From: Pohlia nutans
Lineage: Eukaryota > Streptophyta > Bryopsida > Bryales > Mniaceae
NCBI GenBank assembly: GCA_022496805.1
Contig: CM040088.1
Location: forward strand, 29,456,452-29,520,451
Reading direction: 5' to 3'
Length of the DNA stretch: 64,000 nt
Positions within the stretch are counted from its first letter, which is position 1. Each line of letters begins with the position of its first letter. Shown in pieces: positions 41,885-53,816 of the stretch. Made by a program: the position numbers and the translations under genes. The notes beneath the pieces were generated by a model that saw only the letters and a program-made list of their open reading frames with translations, searched no databases and had not been told where the DNA came from.

Positions 41885-42454
41885 CCCCTAAATGTCCATG
41901 GCCCTCTTCAAATTTGGAGAATTGCAAGGATGGATTATAAAATGCAACTAAGAGGGATACTTCTAACTTGATGTAAGAATAAAATTTGTACATTATGAAC
42001 TTTAGATTCTATCCGTATGGTTAGATCTAAGATTGCAATCACTAAAAAAATTCTATACACTTTGAAACTTAAATTTTAAAATTCTTTTTGTAATTTTGTT
42101 ACAAATAAGATATTGACAATGAGTGGATGAATTTTGTTGTCATGGTTAAAATGCAATATTCAAAGTGGTGATGTTTGGAGATTTTTTTGTCATTTGATTT
42201 TATGAGTTGATTTTCTCAAGAGCACTTTTGAACTAAGATCTTATAATTTTTTGGTGAATCACTGCAACATGAAATGAGGCATAAAAATTTCGCAAGTCAT
42301 CTCCTTTCTAATCAGGTCACACATGCATAACGCTAACTTCCCATAAAATCTATAGTAGAAAATCCACATTGCAAAAAGTGCACAACAAATGAGGAAAGTG
42401 AATCTGATTGTGTACATCATCCAAAAAATTAATGGTTGGGCGTTTAGGTGTTAA
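41881..42454 (+). mobile_element. piggyBac-like MITE, family A copy 5
   Basis: A 574-bp element from TTAACCCCTAAATGTCC to GGGCGTTTAGGTGTTAA with an interior matching the other A copies. It abuts the preceding candidate element at TTAA. Confidence 0.8.
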
Positions 42455-42893
42455 TTACTTTGGGGGTGCTCTCTTTTATGTGTATAAGGAATCACTCGTG
42501 AGTGCACAAGAGGTGGATTAATTTGAACACTACGGACCGTACTATGTATACATACAAGAATCATATTTAGGGCTAAAAGTAGGTTTGTATATTCACATTA
42601 TACATATATACATGAACAAATATAAGAATATTCTAACTGCACAAGGGGTGTTTTAAAGGGAGTCATGAACAGACGTGATTTCAACGTTTAATAAAGAGTG
42701 CACCTCGCGGGTTAATCACACTAGTAGAAAGGGTGGTTTTTGGGCACCAAGGAACAATGTCAAAGTATAGTACTAAAGACCCATATTCGCATTTGTCTTG
42801 TGCGAATATAGGCCTTCATCCTCAAAAGTCAGAGAAGCCCTTTTGGATCAAGAAAGTGGTATTTTGAGCTCCAAAATGATGTTTTCAGCACAT

Positions 42894-42926
<33 letters not shown>

Positions 42927-44055
42927 GTAAATAAAAGACACATCCCTCCAAAATTTCTCAACCCATCTATTGGAGTTGTATATATTTTAAAATAGTCAAT
43001 ATTAAGTGAGATATACACATCAAAAAAATTGCATATCTTGAGTCCAATCAAACTCTGACTATGCATAATTCTATGAGGTATTATTCAATCATGTTTTTTT
43101 TCAAAGTGTCTCAAGTGAATATTTCTTTGTTTCGGTCTTTTGAATTTTCTAATTTTGGGTTCATCCAGGCGTAATCCAAATTGAGAAAAAACCAAAAAAT
43201 GGTCTCATGACCACTTTTTGATGACCTACTATGTAGCAATGAAAAGAATTGTTTACTTGATCAATTAAGGTAATAAGTTACATATTTTTCTTCATTTTGG
43301 TCAACAGTATAATGTGAAAAAGATTTTTTTTTTTAAATGAAAGGAAAATTGTGAAAATGACCCTCAAAAATTAGAAAATTTGAATGTCCTTTAACTCCTA
43401 GTCTCTAGCTTATTTGGGTTTAAAAACATCATTGCTTTTGAAGTGTTATAGGTCTAAATGTAAGTGAGGTATAGAAATCTCAATTTTACAGTCTTGTAGT
43501 GAATGTGTTGTAGATGATGTGAATCAAATTTGGAGGCATTTGGCCACATGGATTGCAAGATTATAATGGTTTGGTGTTAAAAAAGGATGTTGAAGTTTTT
43601 TAGCAACACATTAGAGTTGAAATTCTATTTCTAAACCCACTCAAATGAAAATTTCATACTATAAAGTAGTTCAAAATCATCAATTAAATACATTGGTATA
43701 AAAAAAATTATAAATATCTTTCATGTGTTTACAAAATGGCATTGAGATGTCAAAAAGTTGCAAAAAAGTTGCAAAAAGTAAAAAAGCTTACAAAAGAAAA
43801 GGTGATCTTGGGTTGAACCCCCTTCTACCAAAATGCTTCTTAGAAATTTATAACATCTTGAATTGAGGTGTAATTTTTACCACACAAACTAAATTAGAGT
43901 ACGCAACTTTTCCAACAATTTAAAAAATAAATTAAGATCAGTCACCATATGAAAGAGGAACAGGCCACTAAAATTCAGTGTAATCCAAAAACATCCAAAT
44001 TTGGACATTGACGTAATTAGGGATTAAGGAATAAACACCATCCTTTGACACTATT
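42455..44055. other. Unassigned sequence with an (AT)n palindrome
   Basis: An alternating AT run of about 35 bp at 42895-42928 could extrude as a cruciform. Near 43755-43790 there are short GTTGCAAAAA units. No gene; the 42798-42995 ORF merely crosses the AT run. Confidence 0.35.
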
Positions 44056-44306
44056 CCTCGGTGGGTGATGGCCTGATATGGGTACCCTCTCCTAAATTAG
44101 TGTGATTTTAGAAAAAAAATCCTTTTGGTAAGTAAAAAATATTGAATAATTACAAAAATTAAATGGATGATATTAGAAGTAATATAGGGTGTATTAAAAC
44201 GAATTTGGGAATATTTTAGGAATATTCCAATTATTTTATAGCCCCCATTAAATACCCTTTGTTTGCTCATATGTACCCAAAATTTACACTAAGTGACTTC
44301 CCCGAG
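44056..44306 (+). mobile_element. MITE N copy 3 (diverged)
   Basis: CTCGGTGGGTGATGG at the left and AAGTGACTTCCCCGAG at the right are 251 bp apart, close to the 254 bp of copy 1. The interior is strongly diverged and the flanks no longer match, so this is a tentative old copy. Confidence 0.4.
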
Positions 44307-45062
44307 CCCTGCCATAAATTATGCATGAAATTATGTCACGACATGTTCACATATAATTGATTTGCTATAATGGTCATGTTCATAAAAAAAAAAAAACCAT
44401 GCTTCAGAGTGCCAAAATTACAACATTCAATCGTACAAAGTCCATGAACTAGGATAGGTATAGATCTGAGGTTTTGAGATGGGCATGTGGACAATGTGCC
44501 AATTTCTTAAATTAAATAATCCATTTTAACAAACATGACGATTGGTAAATGAACACACCAAGACTTTACTGAATACATTGTATGGTGCTCTTGCCAACCC
44601 AGAGCTCTACAATTTACTAGGGAGCATAGTCCTTGTATCAAAGTTTTACATTTTTATTTTCATTTTTATTTTCATTTTGCATGGAAGTCAATTTTGTTGC
44701 AATCAAAAAAGTACATCTCTATCCTCCTCATCAAGTAAAGCTCAGCGACAGTCTTGTATATATTGTTTTTGAGATACCTTGTAAAGAGCACTAGTTATAC
44801 TATTCCAAATGAGATTTTGGTACATAGTAATGTTGGGTTTCTTGTATTGGACACACCCACAGTTGCCAAGTAGCCATTTGTTTCCACATCTACTGCTCAA
44901 GTATGTACACCTTTTATTTGCATGGCAGAGACTCCTGAAGCTTCTCCTGGGCATTTCAGAGACTTTGCGCATGTCACATTTCACATATAGTAAAACTCTT
45001 CTGATCTTCTACTCTAATCATTGCCTTGTGTAGGTCAATGCTTTTGAGAACAAAAATGGCGT
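44307..45062. other. Downstream flank of the TIR-NBS-LRR gene
   Basis: Includes a short TTTTATTTTCA repeat near 44650. It probably contains the 3' untranslated region of the minus-strand gene. No other gene supported. Confidence 0.3.
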
Positions 45063-48000
45063 CTATTCTACCTTACACTTCATTTTCTTTTTTTTACATG
45101 GCGATTTGTGAATACGTAGTAAAAGTGGATCCCCATAAGAAGTATCATGATGAATGTGTAATGAACCACAATCATTTCTTTCCAACACATGCGATTCCTT
45201 TAACCTGTATTCAAAATCTAGTACATAGTCACTAATTGTAAAATTATCACGATAAGCTCTAAAATGGATGTCTACTACTATGAGATGTGATCCTGGAAGT
45301 TCGTTGATGGATGTGCATCCCCAAATGCAAAGGCTTTGTAATGTTGATAATGCATTCAAATCTTCCAAGCTCCCAGAATTATGTACATATAAAACCTCCA
45401 ACTCATTCACCTCCTCAATAAAATTTGGAAGCTTGGAGATGGATTTGCACCCGTCGATGATAAGAACCTTCAAATTTCTCCATACTTCCGAATAGTCAAG
45501 TAGAATCTCTAAGTTGTTGCAATCGATTAATACCAATGTGTTAAGCATTTTAAGGTTTCCAAATGAGTTTGGAAATGCATGCAATTTCTCACAATTATAC
45601 AATTTGAGGTGTTGTAGATTTTTCAATAGTGTGATGGTTTCTGGGAGCTTGGTCATTGATAAGGATTCCCAAACAATGAAGCACGAAAGTTGGTTTAGAT
45701 TTTGGAGTGTACTCAAAGAATCAAGCAAAGTATTTTCTTTGTCAGTGCAATTTGATATCCGCAAAAGCTCTAGACCATTAAATTGTCGAATATCCAGTGC
45801 TTGTTGTCCAATCATGAGGTCTATACATAGAATTTCAAGACATTCCATGTACTCTATTGTTGTTGGTAGGTTTGAAATAGATGAACACCCTGATATATTA
45901 AGTGTCCGTAATCTAGGCAATAAATCAATAGTATCCGGTAGAGCTTTAAGGCTTGCACACCAGCTTAGCCAAAGAGTATGCAACATAGACAATTTAGTGA
46001 TACTATATGGTAGAGCTTTAAGGCTGCTACATTCTCCCAAGTATAGCGCCTCCAATGATGAAAGTTGTTCAATACAAGTTGGAAGCTTTCGCAATTTACT
46101 GCACTCATTTAAGATCAACCTTCGAAGTTGTGATAAATGTTTTATAGAATCAGGTAGCTCTTTGATAGATGTACAACCCGTTAGTTCGAGATTTGACAAG
46201 CTTGGGCAAGCCTGACAATAAAAATTGAAAATTGTAAGAATAATAATACATCACAAGTTAATACAAAGATTCCCAATATAAGCCATGTTAAGTGCTATGT
46301 CAATTATCACTTACACCTTGGCTTGTAATTTATATCTTTGTAAAAAACTGATACTAATTAGGTGAACAACCGAAATATTATGAAAGTTCTAGTTGGAGAT
46401 GTTGAACCACAATGTTCTACTTTTAAAAATATCAAAATACTACAAGTTTGTAAACAAAACCATATTGTATAGAACTTGGAAAACTAAAACAATAACATAA
46501 CTATATGAATTGTTCCTAATGTCTTTTGATAATTTTTTTAATTTTTAATTTTTTTAATTTTATTCATTTTGCACACAATGAACGAGTCTATCTAGAATGT
46601 GATGTTTCAATCGATTTTTAAAAATTAAATTCAAACAACAAAATTAGCAAAACATACCTCTAGCCACGGATTTGATTTTGTCCATAATTTTGCCAACTTG
46701 GTACTATGTGAGAAATCTAATGATACCAAATTGGACAAATCTAACTTTACAGATACTTGACTTGATGGCATATCCCTCCATTGCAACCATCGCAATTGTT
46801 TTGAGCTGCTTCGTAGATCACCACTTACATCACATCCATCCAATTTAAGAAAATGAAAATTTCTCATTTCTGCAAAGTTTTGACCTCCAAATTTATGCTT
46901 CAAACTATTTGCAAGATTGAGTGCCCTCACCTTGCTCGTTCCCTACAACATCAACAAACAATCAAATATTAAATTCTTCATCTTAGTACTTACAAGTGTA
47001 AGGGCCATGATTTAATATTCTGTATAACCATTTCAGAAAACATCTTTACATTCTCAACAAACTTTGACAAGTAAAATTGAATCAATTTCAAATATCAACA
47101 TATTTAAACATCTCCATGAAAGAAAACAATTATGCACATTTACAAAATTTGTGACTTACTTCGTTTCTAGCCATTATTGCATTTGTAATTCCACCTTCCC
47201 ACAAATGGCTCCCATTAATCCTTCCAATGTGTTCGCCCAAGTCTCTTAGAATGCTATGCATTGCCAACACATTTCCAAACGTCTCAAGCACAACTAAAGA
47301 CTTGTCCATAAGATGTCTTAAAGAAATGTAAGGTTTTTCTAAACCACAACATGAACAATTCTTGCAACTATTCCAAACTTCCATAGCCTTATGCTTCTTC
47401 CAACCACAAAATACGCATGCAATATCCACAAACATCAACTTCTCTGAATCTGACAAACAATTGTAGCTCCATTTAAGAGCATTCATAACATTTGGCTCTC
47501 CCTTCAATGCATTTACTGCCTCTGGCCATATACATTGTCGATCTTCATCTGTTGTCATACCAAACAAATTGGAGCCAACCACCTTCAATGCAAGGGGTAA
47601 ACCTCCACATCCTTTGATCACAGCATTGCTTAAAGCTTCAAAGTTTTCTAGAACTTCCTCTTGATGAAAGGCATGCCAATTAAAGAGCAATTGGGAGTCA
47701 TCACACCCCAACGTTGTTACTTCATGAAGATAGAAATGAGTCTCTTGCAATAACCTTCAAAAGATGTCGATCCCGAGATGTAACAATGATACAACTCCCA
47801 GGTGCAAGAATCCTCGTGTTGATTATAAGCTCCTCAAATTGATGCGTCTCAGAAATATTATCCAAGACAATTAAAACTGGACCTAAACATGACAACTTGC
47901 AAAACCAATACTTGTAACTTTGTGCTGAAACTGTAACTTTATGTGATATGTGCAAAAGATCCTCCAATAGTTGCTTTCGCAATCTATTCACCGCCAAGTT

Positions 48001-49214
48001 TGATCCAACTTCAATGTTGAAAGGTGAACTTGAATCAATTTCAATAAAACTCGAATTCTGGAACTTCTTATGGCCAATCAAATAGTTATAAATCACTTTG
48101 GCAAGAGTAGTTTTACCAATTCCACCCATTCCAACAAGGCCCAATAAATTTGTGGTACCTTGCATCTTCTCCAATTCTTGAATGCATCTCTTCATAGGTT
48201 CTATACAACCTACTATGTATTGATTTACTTCCAATGCCTCCTTTGTAGATATCAAGTTCATTATGGCATCCACCACTTTCCATTTAAGCTCTGCTTCGTC
48301 TCTGGTTCATAACAAATCAATAAATCAATTTCAAAGCCACACAATATTACAACGACAACCCCTACTTTTAACAAATCAAACTTTCATAAAGTTCTTGAGC
48401 CCCCCTGTTGTTCAACTCAGAACCTCAAACATATGTTTGGAGATCAAAAGAATCACTGAGAATTTTCTCTAATTTTAGTCGGCCGAAGCAAAGAAGGTTT
48501 GAGAGTTGAAATATTCTATTAGCAAGTGATGCTATAGTGTAAAGGGTGTGGTCCAACAAGGTATTAAGAACCTTATGTTAACTTGACTTAATTACAAAGT
48601 TTTTAATACATTCTATAATATTTCAAATCCTTAGTTAATATCATTAGAATGAAATACAAATCCATTTAGACAAATTTGAATGTAATGGAGCTCAAACATG
48701 TTGCACTTTATTAGTGTACATGTCAAAACAAAACTCACCCATTATAGTCTGAGAAGCAAAAACAAAATCCAGTGATATCTGCTAGTTTCCGAAGTGCATC
48801 TTCCCATTCTGCCACCACCTCCAATGATTCTCTAGACTTGTGTTTTTGGAATGCAATTGCAAATGGACCCTTCTCCACCCAACGCAAGTGTGTAGGTTCC
48901 ACATCATAGAATATAGGAATCACCGGTTTGCCACTTCTCATCATAGCAACAAGTTCATTGAGACAATACTTGGACTTGGCATATCCTTTTGAAACAACTG
49001 CAACATGGACTTTGGCCACTTCCAAGGCACTATCAATTGATGTGAAAGCGAGACTTCCTTTCACCAAAGATTTCTTATCTAGAAACGGGTTTAACCCACT
49101 CCTCCGAAGTGCATCATCCAAGTGCGCAACGAAGCCAGATTTCACGTCACGTCCATAGTGATTAAGAAACACATCATAATCAGCCATGGCTGCACTAGTT
49201 GAAGCAGACATCAT
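45063..49214 (-). pseudogene. TIR-NBS-LRR immune receptor gene with one frameshift
   Basis: Predicted intracellular immune receptor (TNL). Exons on the minus strand are 49214-48739, 48301-47160, 46942-46658 and 46211-45063, giving about 1016 aa if the frame is kept. The TIR domain (YDVFLNHYGRDVKSGFVAHL) has a candidate NADase glutamate at residue 87 in SKYCLNELV. The NB-ARC has P-loop GMGGIGKTT, kinase-2 VLIVLDNI, RNBS-B IIVTSRDRHLL, GLPL CGGLPLALKVVGS, RNBS-D FVDIAC and a variant MHD motif (MHSIL). The C-terminal exons hold about 14 LRRs of LP-type (L..L.L..C..L..LP). Between RNBS-B and GLPL the frame breaks at about 47746-47751: one extra base (an A in + strand GCAATAACC) puts the rest in another frame. 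The plus-strand ORF at 45514-46215 is its shadow. Either a recent pseudogene, a null allele or a sequence error. Confidence 0.87.
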
Positions 49215-50403
49215 CTATCGTCAAAGAGAAAAATGATTAAGTAATTTGCAACTTTGCAAGTGATACAATTGCAGTCCTCCAAGTCAGCTTATCAACAAAA
49301 CAATGAATACTCCTTGTAAGAAAGTTAAACCAGACTTCCTTCCTTAAGCGAAGGTCCTCACTGCCCAACCACTACTCCCAGGAAAGAACCAATACTGCAA
49401 GCCAGTCCGATCCTATACAAGCCCTGATAACCTAAACCAACCAATGTCCAATTCCTCAACGAGAACACCCTTCACACTACTTCCATACCGAAAATGAGAA
49501 GAGAAGACATTGGACTAGAAGATGTACAATCCACAAGCAAGTTCTATGAACCCAAGCTCCATCTATCTCTTTCCCAACTCAGTCACAAATCTGCACCAAA
49601 CTGTTGAAAGTGCTAACAGTGACCGCGGGCTAGGATATGTCCGACTCCATCCCCGCTTGCCTAAGGGACAAGACTTCAAGCAGAGAAGAATAAAAAAAAG
49701 CAGAGCATCAACAGAACACTACAAGTACGCTCTCAAAGAAACCAGCTAATTGTTGGCACTCTGAGAGAAAGCTAACATGTATATTTAGGAGCAAAGAAAA
49801 GGTCGTTGGTAGCTCACTAACAGCTTCTATAATTACTGTACTCGCAACAGTTCCCTAACTTTCTGCTCACGGCACTAGATTCCCACCGACTACAGTAGTC
49901 TCGGAAACTGTGGAACCGACCATCTACAGGAAAGTTGAAAATGTCCTAGTAAGGTGCATGGAAGTACAGTTCATTATCACCAATAGGTCTGAAAGCTATA
50001 CGAGTGAAATACATGAAGGAAAAGGGTATAGTTAAAGTCCAAGGAACGTATTTAAATTCTCTCAATTCTATACTTTCACCTCACACCATCCGCAAGATTC
50101 TCACAATAATGAGACTAAAGTACAAGTGAAATACAGGCACAATCACAGCTACTAAACCTTCAGATGAACGACCTACCCTAAGAAATAAATTCAACGTTCC
50201 TCTTCTCAATGAGCCACCTCCATATCAGCAAAAAAAATCCACGACAACGTCATGATGCAAGCTTCTCATGTACAGGAAGCTGATTAAAAAAAGACTTATA
50301 CAATCACTACATGATATGCCTATACATATTACATTTAGATCCAAAACAGGAACGCAAACCTTTTTGCAGTTTAACAAGATCAAAGCAACAGTAACAGGTG
50401 CAA
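49215..50403. other. Unassigned spacer between two minus-strand genes
   Basis: Holds the upstream region of the TNL gene and the downstream region of the small membrane-protein gene. Base composition is more balanced than in the repeats. No ORF with a recognised domain. Confidence 0.35.
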
Positions 50404-50836
50404 TCACTCCTTGCTGATGCGACGCTTTCGAGTTCGAGTACCAACTCCTTGTTCTTCGTATTGAGTTGGCTGTGGCTTTTCATATAAACCCTGCTCTTTC
50501 AGCCTCTCAATCTTCTCCTCCTACACCATAAATTGAGCATTAACATCACAGCAAATGCTTGTTTCAGATACCGTATGAGCATATCACCAGAATTTTTTCC
50601 AATTCTCTCACCTCATTGCGTTGTTCGTTGTCCACACCCATTGAAAGGAGGTACCCGCCAAGTGCAGCGAAAGCAGCGAGCGCTAGTACTAGTGCAACTG
50701 CACTCGAGGCTGTGATCCACATGGTGTCCTCCCCCATAGCTCTGATAGGGCCTGAAACCTTCCTGCTCCTCCGTCTTCCTATTCTGCCCTTCCATAAGTC
50801 CGCAACAAAGCCTTGCCTTGAGATGCAAGGTCCCAT
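50404..50836 (-). CDS. Small single-span membrane protein, function unknown
   Basis: Two exons, 50836-50612 and 50520-50404, join in phase to 113 aa. The N-terminus is basic (RRRSRKV), followed by MGEDTMW and one hydrophobic segment (SSAVALVLALAAFAALGGYL), then a charged tail (EEKIERLKEQGLYEKPQPTQ) ending in the basic TRTRKRRISKE. An in-frame stop lies just before this ATG. An alternative start at 50737 would give 80 aa beginning at MGEDTMW, with the TM segment close to the N-terminus. The orientation of a type-I or tail-anchored protein cannot be decided. I do not recognise the family. The GT/AG intron of 91 bp and balanced codon use support a real gene. Confidence 0.65.
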
Positions 50837-50965
50837 TCCCACTGCACATCAGTCAGGACCTGCACGAGGTTTGAGTCACCTGGTTGCTAATAAACAAAAA
50901 TAAAAAATCAACCCTAATAGACGACGAAGACCAACCTATTTTACTCCTTGGCTATGCTCCTGTAG

Positions 50966-51217
50966 TTAACCCCTAAAAGACCAAGAGGCCCAAATTGGCC
51001 CAAATTGGGCCTCAAGTTTTTTATAGCAGTTTCGAATAGGTCCTATGTAAACTTCCTTTTATTCAAATTTATTTGTCTTTTGATCATCACATGCAGTGTT
51101 CTTCACTGATTCCGGTGATACAAAATCTGGTCCTCCTATCTGAATTATAGTTTTCACAATATGATCGATTGAATTTGTCATTTTAAAACTACGAATCCTT
51201 GGTCCTTTAAGGGTTAA
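50966..51217 (-). mobile_element. piggyBac-like MITE, family G copy 6
   Basis: A 252-bp element from TTAACCCCTAAAAGACCAAG to TTGGTCCTTTAAGGGTTAA. A duplicated palindrome (GGCCCAAATTGGGCC) lies just inside the left tip. Confidence 0.78.
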
Positions 51218-51750
51218 TGTAACATCAAGACTATGGTGGTCAGAATCATGAGCAATAAGGAGATTCTGTATGAGGTACTAGAGTAGAACAATCTACTTAA
51301 CTATATTTACAACAGCGATTAATGTGTATTCCCGTGATACTACACTGAGGTTAGCATGAAGACATCATTATGAATTTGAACTGACCCTAAACCCTAAACC
51401 CCAGGGACACTCAGAAACCTACGCGCAGAGTCAGCCACTCGCAGCTGCGCGACGGCCAAAGAGCGCGAGCGCCACCCGGTCTCCCGTCGCACGACGCCCG
51501 GGCTTAGACAGCGCACATCGCTCCAGCTGGTGACGGCCCGCATTGGCATCGCACACTGCGTCATAGCACTGGAAGAAACAAGCATATCAATATCGCCCTG
51601 GTAATTTATACACATTCTAAAAAAACGTTGCCAACTTACAGATACTCGCTTCGATCTCCAACAAAGAGAAGTCCCTCTCAACATCTCCTTCTCCAAAACA
51701 CTGCATAACGTTGAAAAATCTCCACCACTACGACATAAATAAATCCGTCA
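51218..51750. other. GC-rich islet with telo-box, unassigned
   Basis: 51386-51404 reads CCCTAAACCCTAAACCCC, a telo-box motif common in plant 5' leaders. 51414-51560 is strikingly G/C-rich for this region. The minus frame 51696-51394 (100 codons) could be a first exon or organelle-type leader, but it has no domain. It may belong to the leader of the small gene at 50836. Confidence 0.3.
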
Positions 51751-51974
51751 TTAACCCCTCCCTCAAGGACCAAGAAGTCCAAATTGGGCTCGATGTTTTT
51801 TTTTCAAGTTTTGAGTTGGTCCTATTTGGACTTCCTCTTGTCCAATTTATTTGTTTTTGACAACACAAGCAATGACTTCTGGTGGTATAAAATTTGGTCC
51901 CATCTGAATTATATTTTTCACAATATGATCAATTGAATTTTAAAACTGTGAATCCTTGGTCCATTTGGGGTTAA
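51751..51974 (-). mobile_element. piggyBac-like MITE, family G copy 7
   Basis: A 224-bp element from TTAACCCCTCCCTCAAGGAC to TTGGTCCATTTGGGGTTAA, inverse to copies 1, 3 and 5. TTAA flanks are intact. Confidence 0.72.
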
Positions 51975-52944
51975 CAATCCTCCTAAGTCACGACTGCCCT
52001 AATACGAACCCTACACGAAGCTCCCACCGACTCTCGACGCCAACGATCTCCCTTGTTCCTTTCCAAACACTTCAAATCAGAGGCTGCGACGCCAGCAGTC
52101 AACGTGTTTTGCTTCACAACAAGTTCTTCTATGGCCTTCGATCCTCCGACGAAATTGGTGCAAAATTCCAAAGACCGACAAAGTAGAGAAACAAAGCAAA
52201 TCGTTGTAAAGCATAAAGAAATACAGGAGGCAGACAGAACACCATCACACATCCGAATTGAACTTTACACATCAATAAGCGCTCGCTGTTACAATTGAAC
52301 CCTAATTGGCCGCAAGGGCAATCTCTTCCATTTCCGATACAGAAAACACAATTGCAATGGTGAGCGGAGGATCAAACGAATTGCTCACCTTCGATTCCAG
52401 ATCGTCCAAAAACGCTTCCAAACCCTACAACAACGATTCTCAATCTTGCCTTATGTCACCTCCTCAGGCTACCCTTACATCGATTGAATCAGCCAAGAAA
52501 TCATACTCTAAACGCAATTTGTGACTGGCGAGTCTGCAATGGCAACGAATGTCACGACTTGACTCCACTTCCCTTTAGATAAGGTTCAAAGCAGTCCTTT
52601 CTTCTTCTTGTTTTGGCTTTTTAGTGCCAGATTGCACCAATTAAAAATAATCTGGCTACAGAACGACCAAAAACTCAATATTAGATGGCCAAAATATCTT
52701 CAATTCTTTTGTTAAATTTTGGATGAAATTGTCAAATTTGGGATGAAAATAGCATTAACATGTAGATGAATAGTATTTTCTATCCAAAATATGGATGAAT
52801 GTACAAATGTGTGATTCTACCATATTATTTTGTGTCGTCAGTTTAGCACTCTTTGAAAAATGCAAAAATGCAAAAAAAAAAACTGGTTCAAAACCCCAGA
52901 TCCTACATGAAGTCTTAAAGTCATTGGCACATGAGATTTCATAT
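51975..52944. other. Orphan non-repeat sequence, possible leader exons
   Basis: From 51975 to about 52560 composition is gene-like, with open frames on both strands (52252-51983 minus; from ATG 52357 to 52524 plus) but no recognisable domain. It could be leader or unannotated exons. From 52620 on it is AT-rich. Confidence 0.25.
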
Positions 52945-53048
52945 GGGAAGTGGGACAAAATTTCCACAATTGTAACTTTCATGGGATGATTGTAGTATAT
53001 TTTTTATTTGGGAAAGTTACAATTGTGGAAAATTTGTCCACGTTTCCC
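52945..53048. repeat. Inverted repeat able to form a long hairpin
   Basis: 52945-52980 and 53012-53048 are near-complementary (GGGAAGTGGGACAAAATTTCC against its inverse), with arms of 36-37 bp and a loop of 31 bp. It may be a tiny MITE or a small-RNA precursor; nothing decides between these. Confidence 0.6.
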
Positions 53049-53816
53049 ATTTGGGAATCTTATATTTATCTCCTTGTGATTGCTCAATAAGATTCCAAGT
53101 CTTACTTGAAATTTAACTTGTCAGATACGATTACAAAATGTTCAATTTTTTACAAATTCAATACGTTTTAAGAATCTTGTACGAAATTTGCAAAAAATAT
53201 TCAATTTCAAACTAACTAGTAATCTGTCAATTTTTTCAAATTCAAATTGGACAATAGTTGATAATTTCCTAAAAATTAAACAAAGAATAAATAAATTAGA
53301 CCATTCCTCAAAATAATACTACACTCAAAGAAGTGGACCTTTTTTCCTTCAACCCAACCAAGATATCATTTTTGAAGTTGAGTCCATTCTCACATCCACA
53401 AGCTTCATTTTTTTCCAAGTTTTTCACTGGACAATCTAAAGCAACCCTATATTATGGATAACACTAAATCTTATTAATAAAAGTGTGGTGTCATTGGAAG
53501 TTGAATATTGTATACATCAAAAAGCACCGGTTGTCCATTTAGAGCCAACGTTTGTTAGGGCCATTTCACACTTCTAGTTGCTAAAATTTATTGATTAAGA
53601 TGTAGCAATGATGAATACATAAATTATAGTTGCATAATTTTAAGTAGTATGTGTAATGTATATATAGATCTAGTCAATGATGAAGTTTAATGATGACTTT
53701 GTGATTAAATTTTTATTGTGAATTAATTGATAGTATAAATATGACTATGAAATCAAATTTGATAATAGTTTTATATAAGTATTTATATATTTTTTATGTT
53801 GATTGTGTTATGCTAG
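53049..53816. other. Unassigned sequence upstream of the GMC pseudogene
   Basis: AT-rich. I looked for the FAD-binding N-terminal motif (VGGGTAGCPLA type) expected before the pseudogene exons and did not find it. Confidence 0.3.

Noticed and set aside
45514..46215. 233-codon plus-strand ORF
   Set aside because: It is the antisense shadow of the LRR exon of the TNL gene; its translation has no domain.
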